Position numbers and translations under genes: made by a program. A stretch of DNA of 64,000 bases. Source: Saprospiraceae bacterium (GTDB taxonomy: Bacteria > Bacteroidota > Bacteroidia > Chitinophagales > Saprospiraceae). This document shows, one piece after another, positions 17,623 to 25,720 of the stretch. The stretch spans positions 123,979 to 187,978 of the forward strand of contig JADKBS010000059.1 in NCBI GenBank assembly GCA_016714985.1, in the 5' to 3' direction. The stretch's first letter is position 1; each line of letters starts with the position of its first letter. The notes under the pieces are model-generated. The model did no database searches and had not been told where the DNA came from. It saw only the letters and a list, made by a program, of their open reading frames with translations.

Positions 17623-18333
17623 ATGAAAACAATCAAACTGGCAGCCCTGCTGCCCCTGTTCCTGCTGTCCGCTACACTGTGGATCTCCTGCACCGACGAT
17701 GACCTCGTCGCCGACCCAAGACGCCGCAAGGCCCAGTACCCGACCCCAAGCTGTTGCTTTCCGGTCACCCAGCCAACGAGGCACTTCCACCCATTGCGGA
17801 CAAGAACATCCTGAATGGCTATGCGCTGTTCAGCATGGGCTAACGTCTGGCACAGGGCCTTGGGGCACCTGCTTTGCCGCCAACCTGACGCCTGACGAAA
17901 CTGGCACTGGCAACTGGACATTGGAACAGTTCAGTAAGGCATCCCAAACCCCAGTTTTGAAAATTGGACGGACGGCGACCCCGACCTTACCTCCAATCCC
18001 GCTTTCAATTGGTTCGGTACGCCCGTGACGAACATCTGCGCTCAACTGCCTGCCTGTATCAAGGACGATAACACCGTTTTTAAAACAAGTGGGACGGTCA
18101 ATTTCGACGAGGGCGGCAGCAAGTGCAATCCAAATGACCCACAGACAACTGCTGGCACTTGGGCGCTCAGCACCGACGAAAAAGTGTCGTCATAGACCAC
18201 AGACGGAGAGACGGAAAGCTGGAGTATTGAAGCACTGGAGGACAAGATGTTTAAAGCCAACTACGAAATTACGGAGGAGGGTTTGACCTACACTTTCAGA
18301 GTGACTTTCCAAAAGGGATTAATGGTGAAATGA
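17623..18333 (+). pseudogene. Scrambled remnant: lipoprotein start, cytochrome c-like piece, lipocalin-like end
   Basis: It opens with a good lipoprotein signal (MKTIKLAALLPLFLLSATLW, then ISC). The frame is then broken several times. Around 17735-17840 one frame gives LLLSGHPANEALPPIADKN, and around 17850-17940 another gives GPWGTCFAANLTPDETGTG followed by NWTLEQFSKA; both resemble Bacteroidota di-haem cytochrome c proteins. From about 18020 a third frame gives NICAQLPACIKDDNTVF, SGTVNFDEGGSKCNPNDPQT and GTWALS, which resembles lipocalin-like lipoproteins, with a TAG before the last 45 codons. Either several frameshifts or a recombination between two genes made this. It is not expected to yield a functional protein. 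Confidence 0.6.
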
Positions 18334-18339
18334 ACCTGT

Positions 18340-18368
18340 GCGGGCGGGGCCGATTTGCCCCGTCCCGC
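18340..18368. terminator. GC-rich hairpin between convergent genes
   Basis: GCGGGCGGGGC (18340-18350) pairs with GCCCCGTCCCGC (18357-18368) with one bulge. It lies between the end of the 17623 remnant and the end of gldN. It has no T run, so its terminator role is tentative. Confidence 0.4.
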
Positions 18369-18381
18369 ATCAGGGCATCAC

Positions 18382-19182
18382 TCAATACGACCAGAGGTCG
18401 TGCTCGTAATTGAAAATCTCTTGGTTGATTTTGTCCGCCTCCAAAAGGATGTCCACCCCGGAGTAGAGGTCTTGCAAGCGGTTGTTCCGCACGTTGCCGT
18501 CCTTCATGATGTAGCTGGAAAAGAACCGCATCTCGAACAAGTCTTCCCAAGTCATGCGGGTGGCTTCGTTGCCTGTCACGAAGACGTTTTCCCTTGCCAG
18601 CACGGGCCTTGCCGTGGGCATGTGTACCCAGAACAGGGCGCTTTCGCCAATAAAGTCACCGCTCTCACTGTATTTCTCCCTCAGTGGCGCAATGCCAAGA
18701 ATGCGCACCTTCAGCGTGCTCGACTTGCTGTCGAAATACCACATCTCCTTGATTCTGAACCGTTTGATATCCTCATAACTGACCTCGGTTCGGATAATTT
18801 GCTGTTCGTAGTTGTTTTCATCAATCCAAATCAGTACCGTGTCAATGGTGTAGAGCGAGCCATTCAGCTCTTCCGTGGTGAGCGGCTGGGAGAAGTCGTC
18901 CATGTCGCCTTGGTAAAGCGTGAGTTCGCCGGAGAGGGCCGCCTGTTTCAGTATGTCAAAAAATGGTAGTTCTGGGTAGGTGAAAGTGTGGTTGATTTTC
19001 TCCCGCACGTCGAGCACCCGCCAGACCCGTTTCTGCCAGAAAATGTCCCGCTCACTGGGCACTTCATAGGCCAAAACTTGTTTGTCGGAAACGACGTTGC
19101 GGAAGGCGATGTCGTCAAGGGGTTGGGCAAAAAGCCACTGGGCAGCGCCGATGAGGGCTGCAAAAACGATTGATTTTTTCAT
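18382..19182 (-). CDS. gldN: Type IX secretion / gliding protein GldN (PorN)
   Basis: 266 residues with a signal peptide (MKKSIVFAALIGAAQWLFAQ). Family features seen: the early 'VPSERDIFWQKRVWRVLDVREKIN' region, FTYPELPFFDILKQAA, IKEMWYFDSKSSTLKVRILGIA and VFVTGNEATRMTWEDLFEMR. GldN is a periplasmic component that forms a ring with GldK at the outer membrane and is needed for T9SS export. It lies 125 bp downstream of gldM in the same direction, separated by short tandem repeats. gldK and gldL are not next to it. Confidence 0.93.
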   Translation of the reverse strand: MKKSIVFAALIGAAQWLFAQPLDDIAFRNVVSDKQVLAYEVPSERDIFWQKRVWRVLDVREKINHTFTYPELPFFDILKQAALSGELTLYQGDMDDFSQPLTTEELNGSLYTIDTVLIWIDENNYEQQIIRTEVSYEDIKRFRIKEMWYFDSKSSTLKVRILGIAPLREKYSESGDFIGESALFWVHMPTARPVLARENVFVTGNEATRMTWEDLFEMRFFSSYIMKDGNVRNNRLQDLYSGVDILLEADKINQEIFNYEHDLWSY

Positions 19183-19194
19183 AAACTTATTTCT

Positions 19195-19307
19195 TAATGA
19201 TAAATGATAAATGGTGGAATGATGAATTCAAGACGGCCTGAAAATCAGGGTGTATCCTCAATCCTTCAATCCTTCAATCCCTCAATCCCTCAATCCTCCA
19301 ATCCTTG
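19195..19307. repeat. Degenerate 7- and 9-bp tandem repeats between gldM and gldN
   Basis: 19195-19230 has AATGATAAATGATAAATGG-like 7-bp units. 19256-19305 has about five copies of a 9-bp unit (CAATCCTTC / CAATCCCTC). Confidence 0.7.
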
Positions 19308-20825
19308 TCAAATCAAAGTGAACATCATGCCCCCCATGTCCCTTTGGGCGTCCTTGTTGTCGCCGGGGCATTTCACCTTGATTTTTTCGAAGTAAAAAAT
19401 GTCGCCACGCTGGGCCGCCTCCTGTAGCCGCTGCACCTCTGAGCCGAATTTGCCCGTGCGGTTGGGGGCTTCCACGGCGTCGCCCTTGCGCACCCGCACC
19501 ACGTTGAAACCCTGCACGTCGCATTTGGCATTGAAATCAAAGCCTTCGAGCAGTGGGTAAATGCCCGTTTGCGCCTTGAACTCGGCCACGCTGATGCGCC
19601 CGCCCTTGTGCTTGCTCATCATCATCACGGGGTCGGGGATGCGCTTCACCCGGTACTCAAAGCTGGTGGGCTTGAGGCCGCCGCCGCTCACGGTGACAGT
19701 GGCCTTGCCGGGCCGCTGGGGGATGGCCATGAACTTGCCGTTGCCGTTGGGATTGAGGGTGACACCATCGGCTACAACCTTCATCTGGCCGCTGGGAATG
19801 CCCGCCGCCACTACTGAAATCGGGTTTTCTACGCCCATGTACATCACGTTCATCTGGTCGGCGCTTACGGTTACGCTGCGGTCCCCCACCTCGTAGCTGA
19901 ACTGTTTGCGGTAGGTCTCGGCCTCGCCCGTGAGAGGATTGGATAGGCGGATGGCCATCTCGTGCTGCTTGGTGCCAATGCTGCTGGGATTGGCGACAAA
20001 GACGGCCTTGCCATCCCGTACTTGCAGGGGTTTTCCGTCCACACTCACGGCGATATTGTCGGCGGTGGAGGAATAGGCAGCGAGGAAAATCTCACCCGTG
20101 AACTCCTCGCCCCGGATGACATAGCTCTTGTCGGCGGCGATGACCGGGGCGAACTTGTCGGGCTTCACCGTTACGTTCATCTTGCTGGCGAAGTGGTTGA
20201 GCAGGGCGGTCTCGGCCACCCTTGCGTCGTTCTGGAACTTGGTGAGGATGGGCACCACGGCAGCCACGGGCATCTGCTGGAAGGTGAACTGTTCCCACGA
20301 TTTTTTGTCGGTGTCCTTCGGCAATGCGCTGATTTTCAAGGGGATGCGTCCAGAAAGTTGTTTGCGGGCATCCTCCTCGTCCACGAGGGTGAGCAGTTTT
20401 TGGCGGGTTTCTTCCACTTTTTTGCGGAGGTCTTCGCCCCGCCCTTCGTTCAGGAAGAGTCGGGTGGGGATGTCCTTGTCCGCTTTGCGAAGCGGCAAAC
20501 CATCCTCGCCGGGGCCGCCGGCTTCTTTCAAAAGCAGTTCCCGGAGGGAGGCCATGTAGCTGGTGAAATCCTTGGAAATGGCCTGCACCTCGGCGGCTTT
20601 TTCCTTGTAGGGCCTGAACTGGGCGTAGGCTTCGGCCTGCTCGCCGATGGCGTTGACGAGCTGTTGGTTGGAGCCTTCGACGAGGCGGTTGCTCTCGCCG
20701 AGGCTTTCGTCCATGGTAAAAAAAGCTTGCAGCACCTCCGCCGATACGTTGAGGGCAAGCATGGCGGTGAGCACCAGGTACATGAGGTTGACCATGAGCT
20801 GGCGCGGCTCCTTTGGTATTGACAT
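19308..20825 (-). CDS. gldM: Type IX secretion / gliding motor protein GldM (PorM)
   Basis: 505 residues. The N-terminus MSIPKEPRQLMVNLMYLVLT followed by AMLALNVSAEVLQAF is the diagnostic cytoplasmic tip plus single transmembrane helix of GldM. The long periplasmic part follows (four beta-rich domains), with the typical IRGEEFTGEIFLAAYSS and VGDRSVTVSADQMNVMYMGV segments. GldM and GldL form the proton-driven motor that powers T9SS and gliding. In most Bacteroidota the order is gldK-L-M-N; here the gene upstream of gldM is a divergent tatC, so gldL is displaced. Confidence 0.95.
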   Translation of the reverse strand: MSIPKEPRQLMVNLMYLVLTAMLALNVSAEVLQAFFTMDESLGESNRLVEGSNQQLVNAIGEQAEAYAQFRPYKEKAAEVQAISKDFTSYMASLRELLLKEAGGPGEDGLPLRKADKDIPTRLFLNEGRGEDLRKKVEETRQKLLTLVDEEDARKQLSGRIPLKISALPKDTDKKSWEQFTFQQMPVAAVVPILTKFQNDARVAETALLNHFASKMNVTVKPDKFAPVIAADKSYVIRGEEFTGEIFLAAYSSTADNIAVSVDGKPLQVRDGKAVFVANPSSIGTKQHEMAIRLSNPLTGEAETYRKQFSYEVGDRSVTVSADQMNVMYMGVENPISVVAAGIPSGQMKVVADGVTLNPNGNGKFMAIPQRPGKATVTVSGGGLKPTSFEYRVKRIPDPVMMMSKHKGGRISVAEFKAQTGIYPLLEGFDFNAKCDVQGFNVVRVRKGDAVEAPNRTGKFGSEVQRLQEAAQRGDIFYFEKIKVKCPGDNKDAQRDMGGMMFTLI

Positions 20826-21027
20826 AGCACAAATAGTTTAAACGTTAGAAAATGTAATGTAAAAGATTGGTAGCCGTGTTACATGGCAAGTAGCGTTTTT
20901 ATCGAAATTGAATTTACCCTTGGAAGCGTTTGACCAAATAATGCGGGGTGCAAAAAATAGTAACACAGTTGGCCGAAAGTTTTTTTAGACGAATGAAATG
21001 CTAACCATTCAATTGCCTTGCCATTAC

Positions 21028-21059
21028 TTGGCTTGCAATGGCTTGTTTTGCTACTTTTG
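21028..21059 (+). promoter_or_regulatory. Bacteroidota-type promoter for tatC
   Basis: TTGG 21028-21031, 20-bp spacer, TACTTTTG 21052-21059. Transcription would start near 21066, about 34 nt before the tatC start. Confidence 0.65.
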
Positions 21060-21099
21060 CAGCCACATTTCCCGTAGGGAAAATAAAACAGCAGACTGA

Positions 21100-21978
21100 A
21101 TGGCACTTGACCAACTTGGAATAGATGAGCCTGAAAATATAAAGGGGCAGGTAGAAAAGGAGATGTCCTTTTTCGACCATATCGAGGAGCTGCGGTGGCA
21201 TATCATCCGCTCGGTGCTGGTCATTTTGGGCTTCGCCTTGGTGCTGTTCTTTATGAAGGATTTTGTGTTCAATGTGGTCGTGTTCGGCCCACGAAACCCC
21301 GATTTCATCACCTACGAAGTCATTTGCCGCCTCTCGGATGCCCTGGGCATGAAGGAACAGCTTTGTTTTTATCCAGAAAAGTTCAACCTCATCACCCCCG
21401 ACATGGGCGAGCTGTTCCTGACCCACATGAAGATTTCCTTTTTGCTCGGCCTGATACTCGCCATCCCCTATGTTTTCTGGGAAATTTGGCGCTTCGTAAA
21501 GCCCGGACTCTATGAAAAAGAACAAAAGGCATCCCGTGGGGCGGTGCTGATTTGCTCATTTTTGTTCACGTTGGGGGTCTTGTTCGGGTACTATGTCATC
21601 TCGCCGTTTGCCATCAGCTTCCTCACGGGCTACCAATTGCCGGGCGTGGAAAGCACCCCGGCCTTGGGGTCGTACATCAGCTACATGCTCATGTTCACCA
21701 TCCCCACTGGCCTGATTTTCCAACTGCCCGTGGCAGCCAACGTGCTCACCCGCATCGGCCTGATTTCGTCCAGTTTTCTGAAAGAATACCGCCGCCATGC
21801 CGCCGTGGTCATCGTCATTGTGGCGGCCATCATCACCCCGCCCGATGCGTTCAGCCAGATTTTGATTGCCCTGCCGTTGTTCGGGCTTTATGAAATCAGC
21901 ATCGTGGTTTCTAAAAGAGTCGAAAAAAGGAAGGCGCTGGAAGAGGCGGCAGAAGAGAAAGCGGTGGTGAAAAATTGA
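21100..21978 (+). CDS. tatC: Twin-arginine translocase subunit TatC
   Basis: 292 residues with six transmembrane helices. It shows the family's N-terminal SFFDHIEELRWHIIRSV, PDMGELFLTHMKISFLLGLI and the later VVIVIVAAIITPPDAFSQI. TatC recognises twin-arginine signal peptides and exports folded proteins. The N-terminus has a short acidic leader (MALDQLGIDEPENIKGQ) before the first helix. No tatA or tatB homologue is adjacent. Confidence 0.95.
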   Translation: MALDQLGIDEPENIKGQVEKEMSFFDHIEELRWHIIRSVLVILGFALVLFFMKDFVFNVVVFGPRNPDFITYEVICRLSDALGMKEQLCFYPEKFNLITPDMGELFLTHMKISFLLGLILAIPYVFWEIWRFVKPGLYEKEQKASRGAVLICSFLFTLGVLFGYYVISPFAISFLTGYQLPGVESTPALGSYISYMLMFTIPTGLIFQLPVAANVLTRIGLISSSFLKEYRRHAAVVIVIVAAIITPPDAFSQILIALPLFGLYEISIVVSKRVEKRKALEEAAEEKAVVKN

Positions 21979-22080
21979 TACTGGATATTATTGATACTGG
22001 ATTTCAGTTACATAGCCGCTAATCATCCAGCACCAATAGTATCCAGTATCAGAAGTATCCATTATCCAGCATCAAAAGAA
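21979..22080. repeat. Inverted and direct repeats between tatC and the next gene
   Basis: TTGATACTGGATATTATTGA and a second GATACTGGATT are answered by inverted TATCCAGTATC and TATCCATTATCCAGCATC near 22040-22075. The whole spacer is built of these units. Confidence 0.65.
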
Positions 22081-22083
22081 TTC

Positions 22084-22548
22084 ATGCATAGAATTTCATC
22101 CAACGCTACCATTTTTCTGAAGATATTCATCCCTACCATCTGGTTGGTATTCTTTGGACTGTTCACCATCGCTGTTTGGATTACGGAAGTGTCTTACTTC
22201 GGCCCAGTGCCAGCGCTTTGGATGAAAATCGGGCTGGGGGCCTTCCTGTTACTGGGCTTTTTGTTTTTCTGGTTCACTTTCTTGCAACTGAAGCGGGTGG
22301 AACTGGACGAACTTTATGTCTATGCCTCCAACTATTACAAGACCGCCCGCTATCCTTACCACAACGTGGAGAAAATCACTGAGCGTGACCTTGGGTTGTT
22401 CCATATCGTGAGCGTCCATTTGAAGGTGCCCGGCCAATTTGGCAAAAAACTGACCTTTCTACTCGACGAGACCATGTTTAAGGATTTTCTTGAAAAACAC
22501 CCCGATACTGCGGTCAGTATTGCAGAATTGCGATTGCTTGGGAAATGA
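22084..22548 (+). CDS. Small membrane protein with PH-like C-terminal part
   Basis: 154 residues from ATG 22084 (MHRISSNATIFLKIF); the open frame runs upstream through repeats and is not counted. Two hydrophobic helices (FIPTIWLVFFGLFTIAVWI and LGAFLLLGFLFFWFTFL) are followed by a short beta-rich domain (RVELDELYVYASNYYKTARY, YHNVEKITERDLGLF). This layout is common among uncharacterised Bacteroidota membrane proteins with a PH-like fold. The function is unknown. Confidence 0.65.
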   Translation: MHRISSNATIFLKIFIPTIWLVFFGLFTIAVWITEVSYFGPVPALWMKIGLGAFLLLGFLFFWFTFLQLKRVELDELYVYASNYYKTARYPYHNVEKITERDLGLFHIVSVHLKVPGQFGKKLTFLLDETMFKDFLEKHPDTAVSIAELRLLGK

Positions 22549-22673
22549 TAAATTTTCGGACTTCTGACGCCATATTTCGGATTGCAAGTGGAATTGTTTT
22601 GCGCCCGTAAATGACTAACAGGCTAATCAGACTGTCGAACTGACTGCCAACTGCAAACTGCCAACTGCCAACC

Positions 22674-23102
22674 TCAGCCCTCTCCCTTCTCCACCACTGC
22701 CACTGTAAGCCTGCTAACGCAGACCAACTTCCCCCGCTCGTCGGTGATTTCGATGTTCCAAACATGCATGGCCCTACCGACCCGTATGGGCCTTACTTTT
22801 CCATAAACAAAGCCTTTGGTTGCTGGGCGCAAATGGTTTGCGTTGATTTCCACGCCGACGGCCATTTTTTTGCTCAAATCTTCGATGCAAAGCGTGGATG
22901 CCACACTACCCAGCGTCTCAGCCAAAGCCACCGATGCACCGCCGTGCAGCAGTCGGTAGGGCTGCACCGTTCGGTGGTCAACGGGCATTTTTGCCACGAG
23001 GTAATCCTCTCCGATTTCAGTAAACTCGATGCCGAGGTTTTCGCCTAATGTGTTGGCATTCAAGGTGTTGAGATATGAAAGGTCGGTGTTTTGTTTCCAC
23101 AT
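22674..23102 (-). CDS. Hotdog-fold acyl-CoA thioesterase (PaaI/YbgC-like)
   Basis: 142 residues from ATG 23102 (MWKQNTDLSYLNTLN); a longer in-frame start at 23180 overlaps the neighbouring gene and is less likely. Motifs of the PaaI/menI group are visible: GIEFTEIGEDYLVAKMPVD, then RLLHGGASVALAETLGSVAS with the His-Gly-Gly and catalytic Glu, and INANHLRPATKGFVYG. Members hydrolyse acyl-CoA, including 1,4-dihydroxy-2-naphthoyl-CoA in menaquinone synthesis. The exact substrate cannot be read here. Confidence 0.85.
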   Translation of the reverse strand: MWKQNTDLSYLNTLNANTLGENLGIEFTEIGEDYLVAKMPVDHRTVQPYRLLHGGASVALAETLGSVASTLCIEDLSKKMAVGVEINANHLRPATKGFVYGKVRPIRVGRAMHVWNIEITDERGKLVCVSRLTVAVVEKGEG

Positions 23103-23146
23103 AAAAATCGGTTGAAAATTAATGGGCAACGGTTGATGGTAGGGCG

Positions 23147-24046
23147 TCAGCCCATGGTGAAAGGCGCTCCATACCACCAAAACAGCAGGTGGATGGCCAG
23201 CCCCATCAATGGCAGCACAAGATAGACCACCTTGCCGATTCCAACCGCCTCCAACGTGCCCTGCTCGTTGATGCTCGGCATATTGGCCGTGGCGTCATAG
23301 ACGATGTTGAAGTCCGGGTTGTACTTGTCGTAAAGGATGATTTCCCGCTGCTCGTCCTCTACCAGCCAGGCTTGGTGGGTCTTGCAACTGGCATTGCGGG
23401 TGCGCCCCTCCGCCTCGAACTCGAAGGTGTATTTGAAGACAGGATAGGTCGTGTTGTTGATTTTGATGGTCGTGTTGGTGGCTTCCTTGGAGCACATCGA
23501 GCCACGGGCAAACTCGCCGATTTCGAGCAATCGGATGGCCTTGGCGTTTTGCCGTAGGGAATTTATGATGAATACAAGCCCGACAAAAGGGAAAATCAGG
23601 ATGAACAGCACGAATGCCGGAAAAACTGCCCTGTCCGACCCTTGAATATAGGAGGCCTTGCCGGGAGCCTTTGCGTCGTAGCGGATGGTCACCTCCTCGC
23701 CACCTTGGAAGTCCTGTCCAGCGGTGAAGCTCTTGCCCGTGTAGCGTTGGCCGTTCACCTCGAAGGAGTGGAGGTAGCGATATACGGTCTCCTCGTTCAC
23801 TGCCGAGTTGGTCGGCTCGGCGGACACCACCTTGCCCGGCACTTCCTTCCAATCCTTGCCGCCCTCGAACCAGTAGCGCACTGTGGAGGCAGGGATGAAA
23901 ATCCAGGCAAACAGGCTGCCCATGACGAAGAAAATCCAGCCGAACTGCTGCATGAAGCCGCTGAACAGGATGACGGCCTTGGCGAACAAGCCGACTTGGC
24001 GGGGCGGGAGGTCACGGAGGTGACGGGTGTGAGGGGAGGTTTCCAT
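23147..24046 (-). CDS. DUF3592 membrane protein
   Basis: 299 residues. A helix near the N-terminus (FGWIFFVMGSLFAWIFI), a DUF3592-type beta domain (VPGKVVSAEPTNSAVNE, YRYLHSFEVNGQRYTGKSF), a middle helix pair (FPAFVLFILIFPFVGLVFII), a second beta domain (FKYTFEFEAEGRTRNASCKT) and a C-terminal helix. The function is unknown. It lies between the thioesterase and the AlbA_2 gene, both on the same strand with very short spacers. Confidence 0.75.
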   Translation of the reverse strand: METSPHTRHLRDLPPRQVGLFAKAVILFSGFMQQFGWIFFVMGSLFAWIFIPASTVRYWFEGGKDWKEVPGKVVSAEPTNSAVNEETVYRYLHSFEVNGQRYTGKSFTAGQDFQGGEEVTIRYDAKAPGKASYIQGSDRAVFPAFVLFILIFPFVGLVFIINSLRQNAKAIRLLEIGEFARGSMCSKEATNTTIKINNTTYPVFKYTFEFEAEGRTRNASCKTHQAWLVEDEQREIILYDKYNPDFNIVYDATANMPSINEQGTLEAVGIGKVVYLVLPLMGLAIHLLFWWYGAPFTMG

Positions 24047-24052
24047 TGTGTA

Positions 24053-25507
24053 TTAGGCCCAAATAGGAATGTACTTTGAAAATTTTCTGGAAGCGCTTTC
24101 TGGGTCACTTAGCTTTATCATACCAGCATCTAATGCATCCTTTATGATTCGCGAAACGACAGAAATATCCTTTTCTTCGACTTTGAAACGTTCTCGGAGT
24201 GATTGATTGGTCATCGTTTCAGAAGATACATATTTGAGACAGCAATGTTGATAGCACGCCCTGATTTTCTCATCCTTTGACAGCAACGCAAGCGGGCGAT
24301 AGGAATAAAGCGTAACTTTAGTTTGGTTCTCAAGTTCTTGGAATGCAGGAGGGGGGAGATTAAATTGCTCAACTTGAAAAAAAACCTTGTCTATGCCACT
24401 ACCTTTCTCCTCGCAAATCCCAATACGGCGCATAAAAGCAGCAAGTTTTTCGTTACGAGACTGGTATGAGTCAATAAAACGATTTGGACTAATTATAGGA
24501 ATGCCTGGATTGCTTATTTCCATTCTGTCAGCATATAGTTCGATTGTTGGGTGCATTCCAGTGACCCTAAAATCTTGGTGTATTATCGCATTGGCAATAA
24601 GCTCTCTTAAAGCCTCAATTGGGTATGTGCTTTTTTCTCTCCTTATACCAGTTTTTCCAATTGTTTCTTCAGTAGGTAGTTGAACACCGATATATGTCAT
24701 CAATGATTCGAATCCAACGGCATAACCTTTTTTGCCGGGGGCATCCTTCAATGTCTTTAGCTTGTCCTTGCCTTCATACCGGATGAACCTCAAGGCTTTT
24801 CTGGCCAAAGCATCGAAATTGTTCAAGTTTTTGGCCAAAAGCAAAGCCCCAAAGTTTGTGATATTGAACCTTCCGTTTGTCCGAACAATCATTTTTTCGC
24901 TCAAAAGCCTTTCTATCACGCCCTCTCTTGATTCCGGGTATGGTATTTTTATAAGTTCAAAAAAGGACTGTGTATCAAGAAGTTCGATAACGTCGGATGC
25001 ACCAACATTTGCAATGGCTACCTCGGATTCAAAGAATGAGTGTGCCTCATTCTGCCAAATTTTCCGCTCTTTATCAGAAAATTCGTTGAGCCTTCGGGTT
25101 ATGCTTCCTATCCTGATAAAGGCTTCCTTGTTAAACTTAACTGGTTGAGATTTGGCCGAAGGTATTTGAACCAATACTACTGGCTTTTGATTGTATTGGA
25201 ATTCCAAGAATCGAAAGTCTATTTTAGGGCTTAATCGTTGATGGAGCCAATTTTCCAATGGTTCGTTGCCAATTTTCTCAACGTTAGGCTTAAAATTTGT
25301 TCCAACCACATTTAGCGTGTTGTCCTGAACCCCAAACACCAAATATCCAAACTGCTCGTGGTGCAATGCAGCACTATTCGAGAGTGCAGAGATGCGTTCA
25401 CCCACCATTTCGGGTGCTTTATTGTTCTCTTTGAACTCCAACCACTCGGATTCTCTACCCGTTTTAAGTAAACGGTCGAGCAAATTTGTCAAATCTAGAT
25501 TTTGCAT
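24053..25507 (-). CDS. AlbA_2 (Schlafen-type) putative DNA-binding ATPase / HTH regulator
   Basis: 484 residues. Residues about 15-135 form the AlbA_2 domain (RESEWLEFKENNKAPEMVGE, ISALSNSAALHHEQFGYLVF, with PVKFNKEAFIRIGSITRRL). The middle contains an HATPase_c_4-like region (ALRELIANAIIHQDF, GNPGIPIISPNRFIDSYQSR-like segment) and the C-terminus a winged helix. Such proteins act as transcription regulators or defence-linked factors. The stop lies only six bases from the next gene. Confidence 0.8.
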   Translation of the reverse strand: MQNLDLTNLLDRLLKTGRESEWLEFKENNKAPEMVGERISALSNSAALHHEQFGYLVFGVQDNTLNVVGTNFKPNVEKIGNEPLENWLHQRLSPKIDFRFLEFQYNQKPVVLVQIPSAKSQPVKFNKEAFIRIGSITRRLNEFSDKERKIWQNEAHSFFESEVAIANVGASDVIELLDTQSFFELIKIPYPESREGVIERLLSEKMIVRTNGRFNITNFGALLLAKNLNNFDALARKALRFIRYEGKDKLKTLKDAPGKKGYAVGFESLMTYIGVQLPTEETIGKTGIRREKSTYPIEALRELIANAIIHQDFRVTGMHPTIELYADRMEISNPGIPIISPNRFIDSYQSRNEKLAAFMRRIGICEEKGSGIDKVFFQVEQFNLPPPAFQELENQTKVTLYSYRPLALLSKDEKIRACYQHCCLKYVSSETMTNQSLRERFKVEEKDISVVSRIIKDALDAGMIKLSDPESASRKFSKYIPIWA

Positions 25508-25658
25508 TGCTAAGAGTTTTGCAAATAACGTGCAAATAAGCTATCGCCTGATAATCAATCACTTGTGTTGAGTAAGATAAGAAAAGCAGACTATCATTGC
25601 AAATAAACAACTTTTGATACCGTCTTGCTTAACTTTAGGATATTATTGTCAAGTCAAC

Positions 25659-25694
25659 AAAAAAACGGGCATGAATCTCCCGACCCATGCCCGC
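25659..25694 (-). terminator. Rho-independent terminator of aspS
   Basis: On the minus strand CGGGCATG (25693-25686) pairs with CATGCCCG (25673-25666), followed by seven T (25665-25659). Confidence 0.8.
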
Positions 25695-25720
25695 TCTCTA
25701 TCTGTCATTCTCAAGGAGCA

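Noticed and set aside
17379..17702. A 107-codon open frame
   Set aside because: Low-complexity, Ser/Pro/Thr rich, no start signal, and it overlaps the lipoprotein start at 17623 in another frame.
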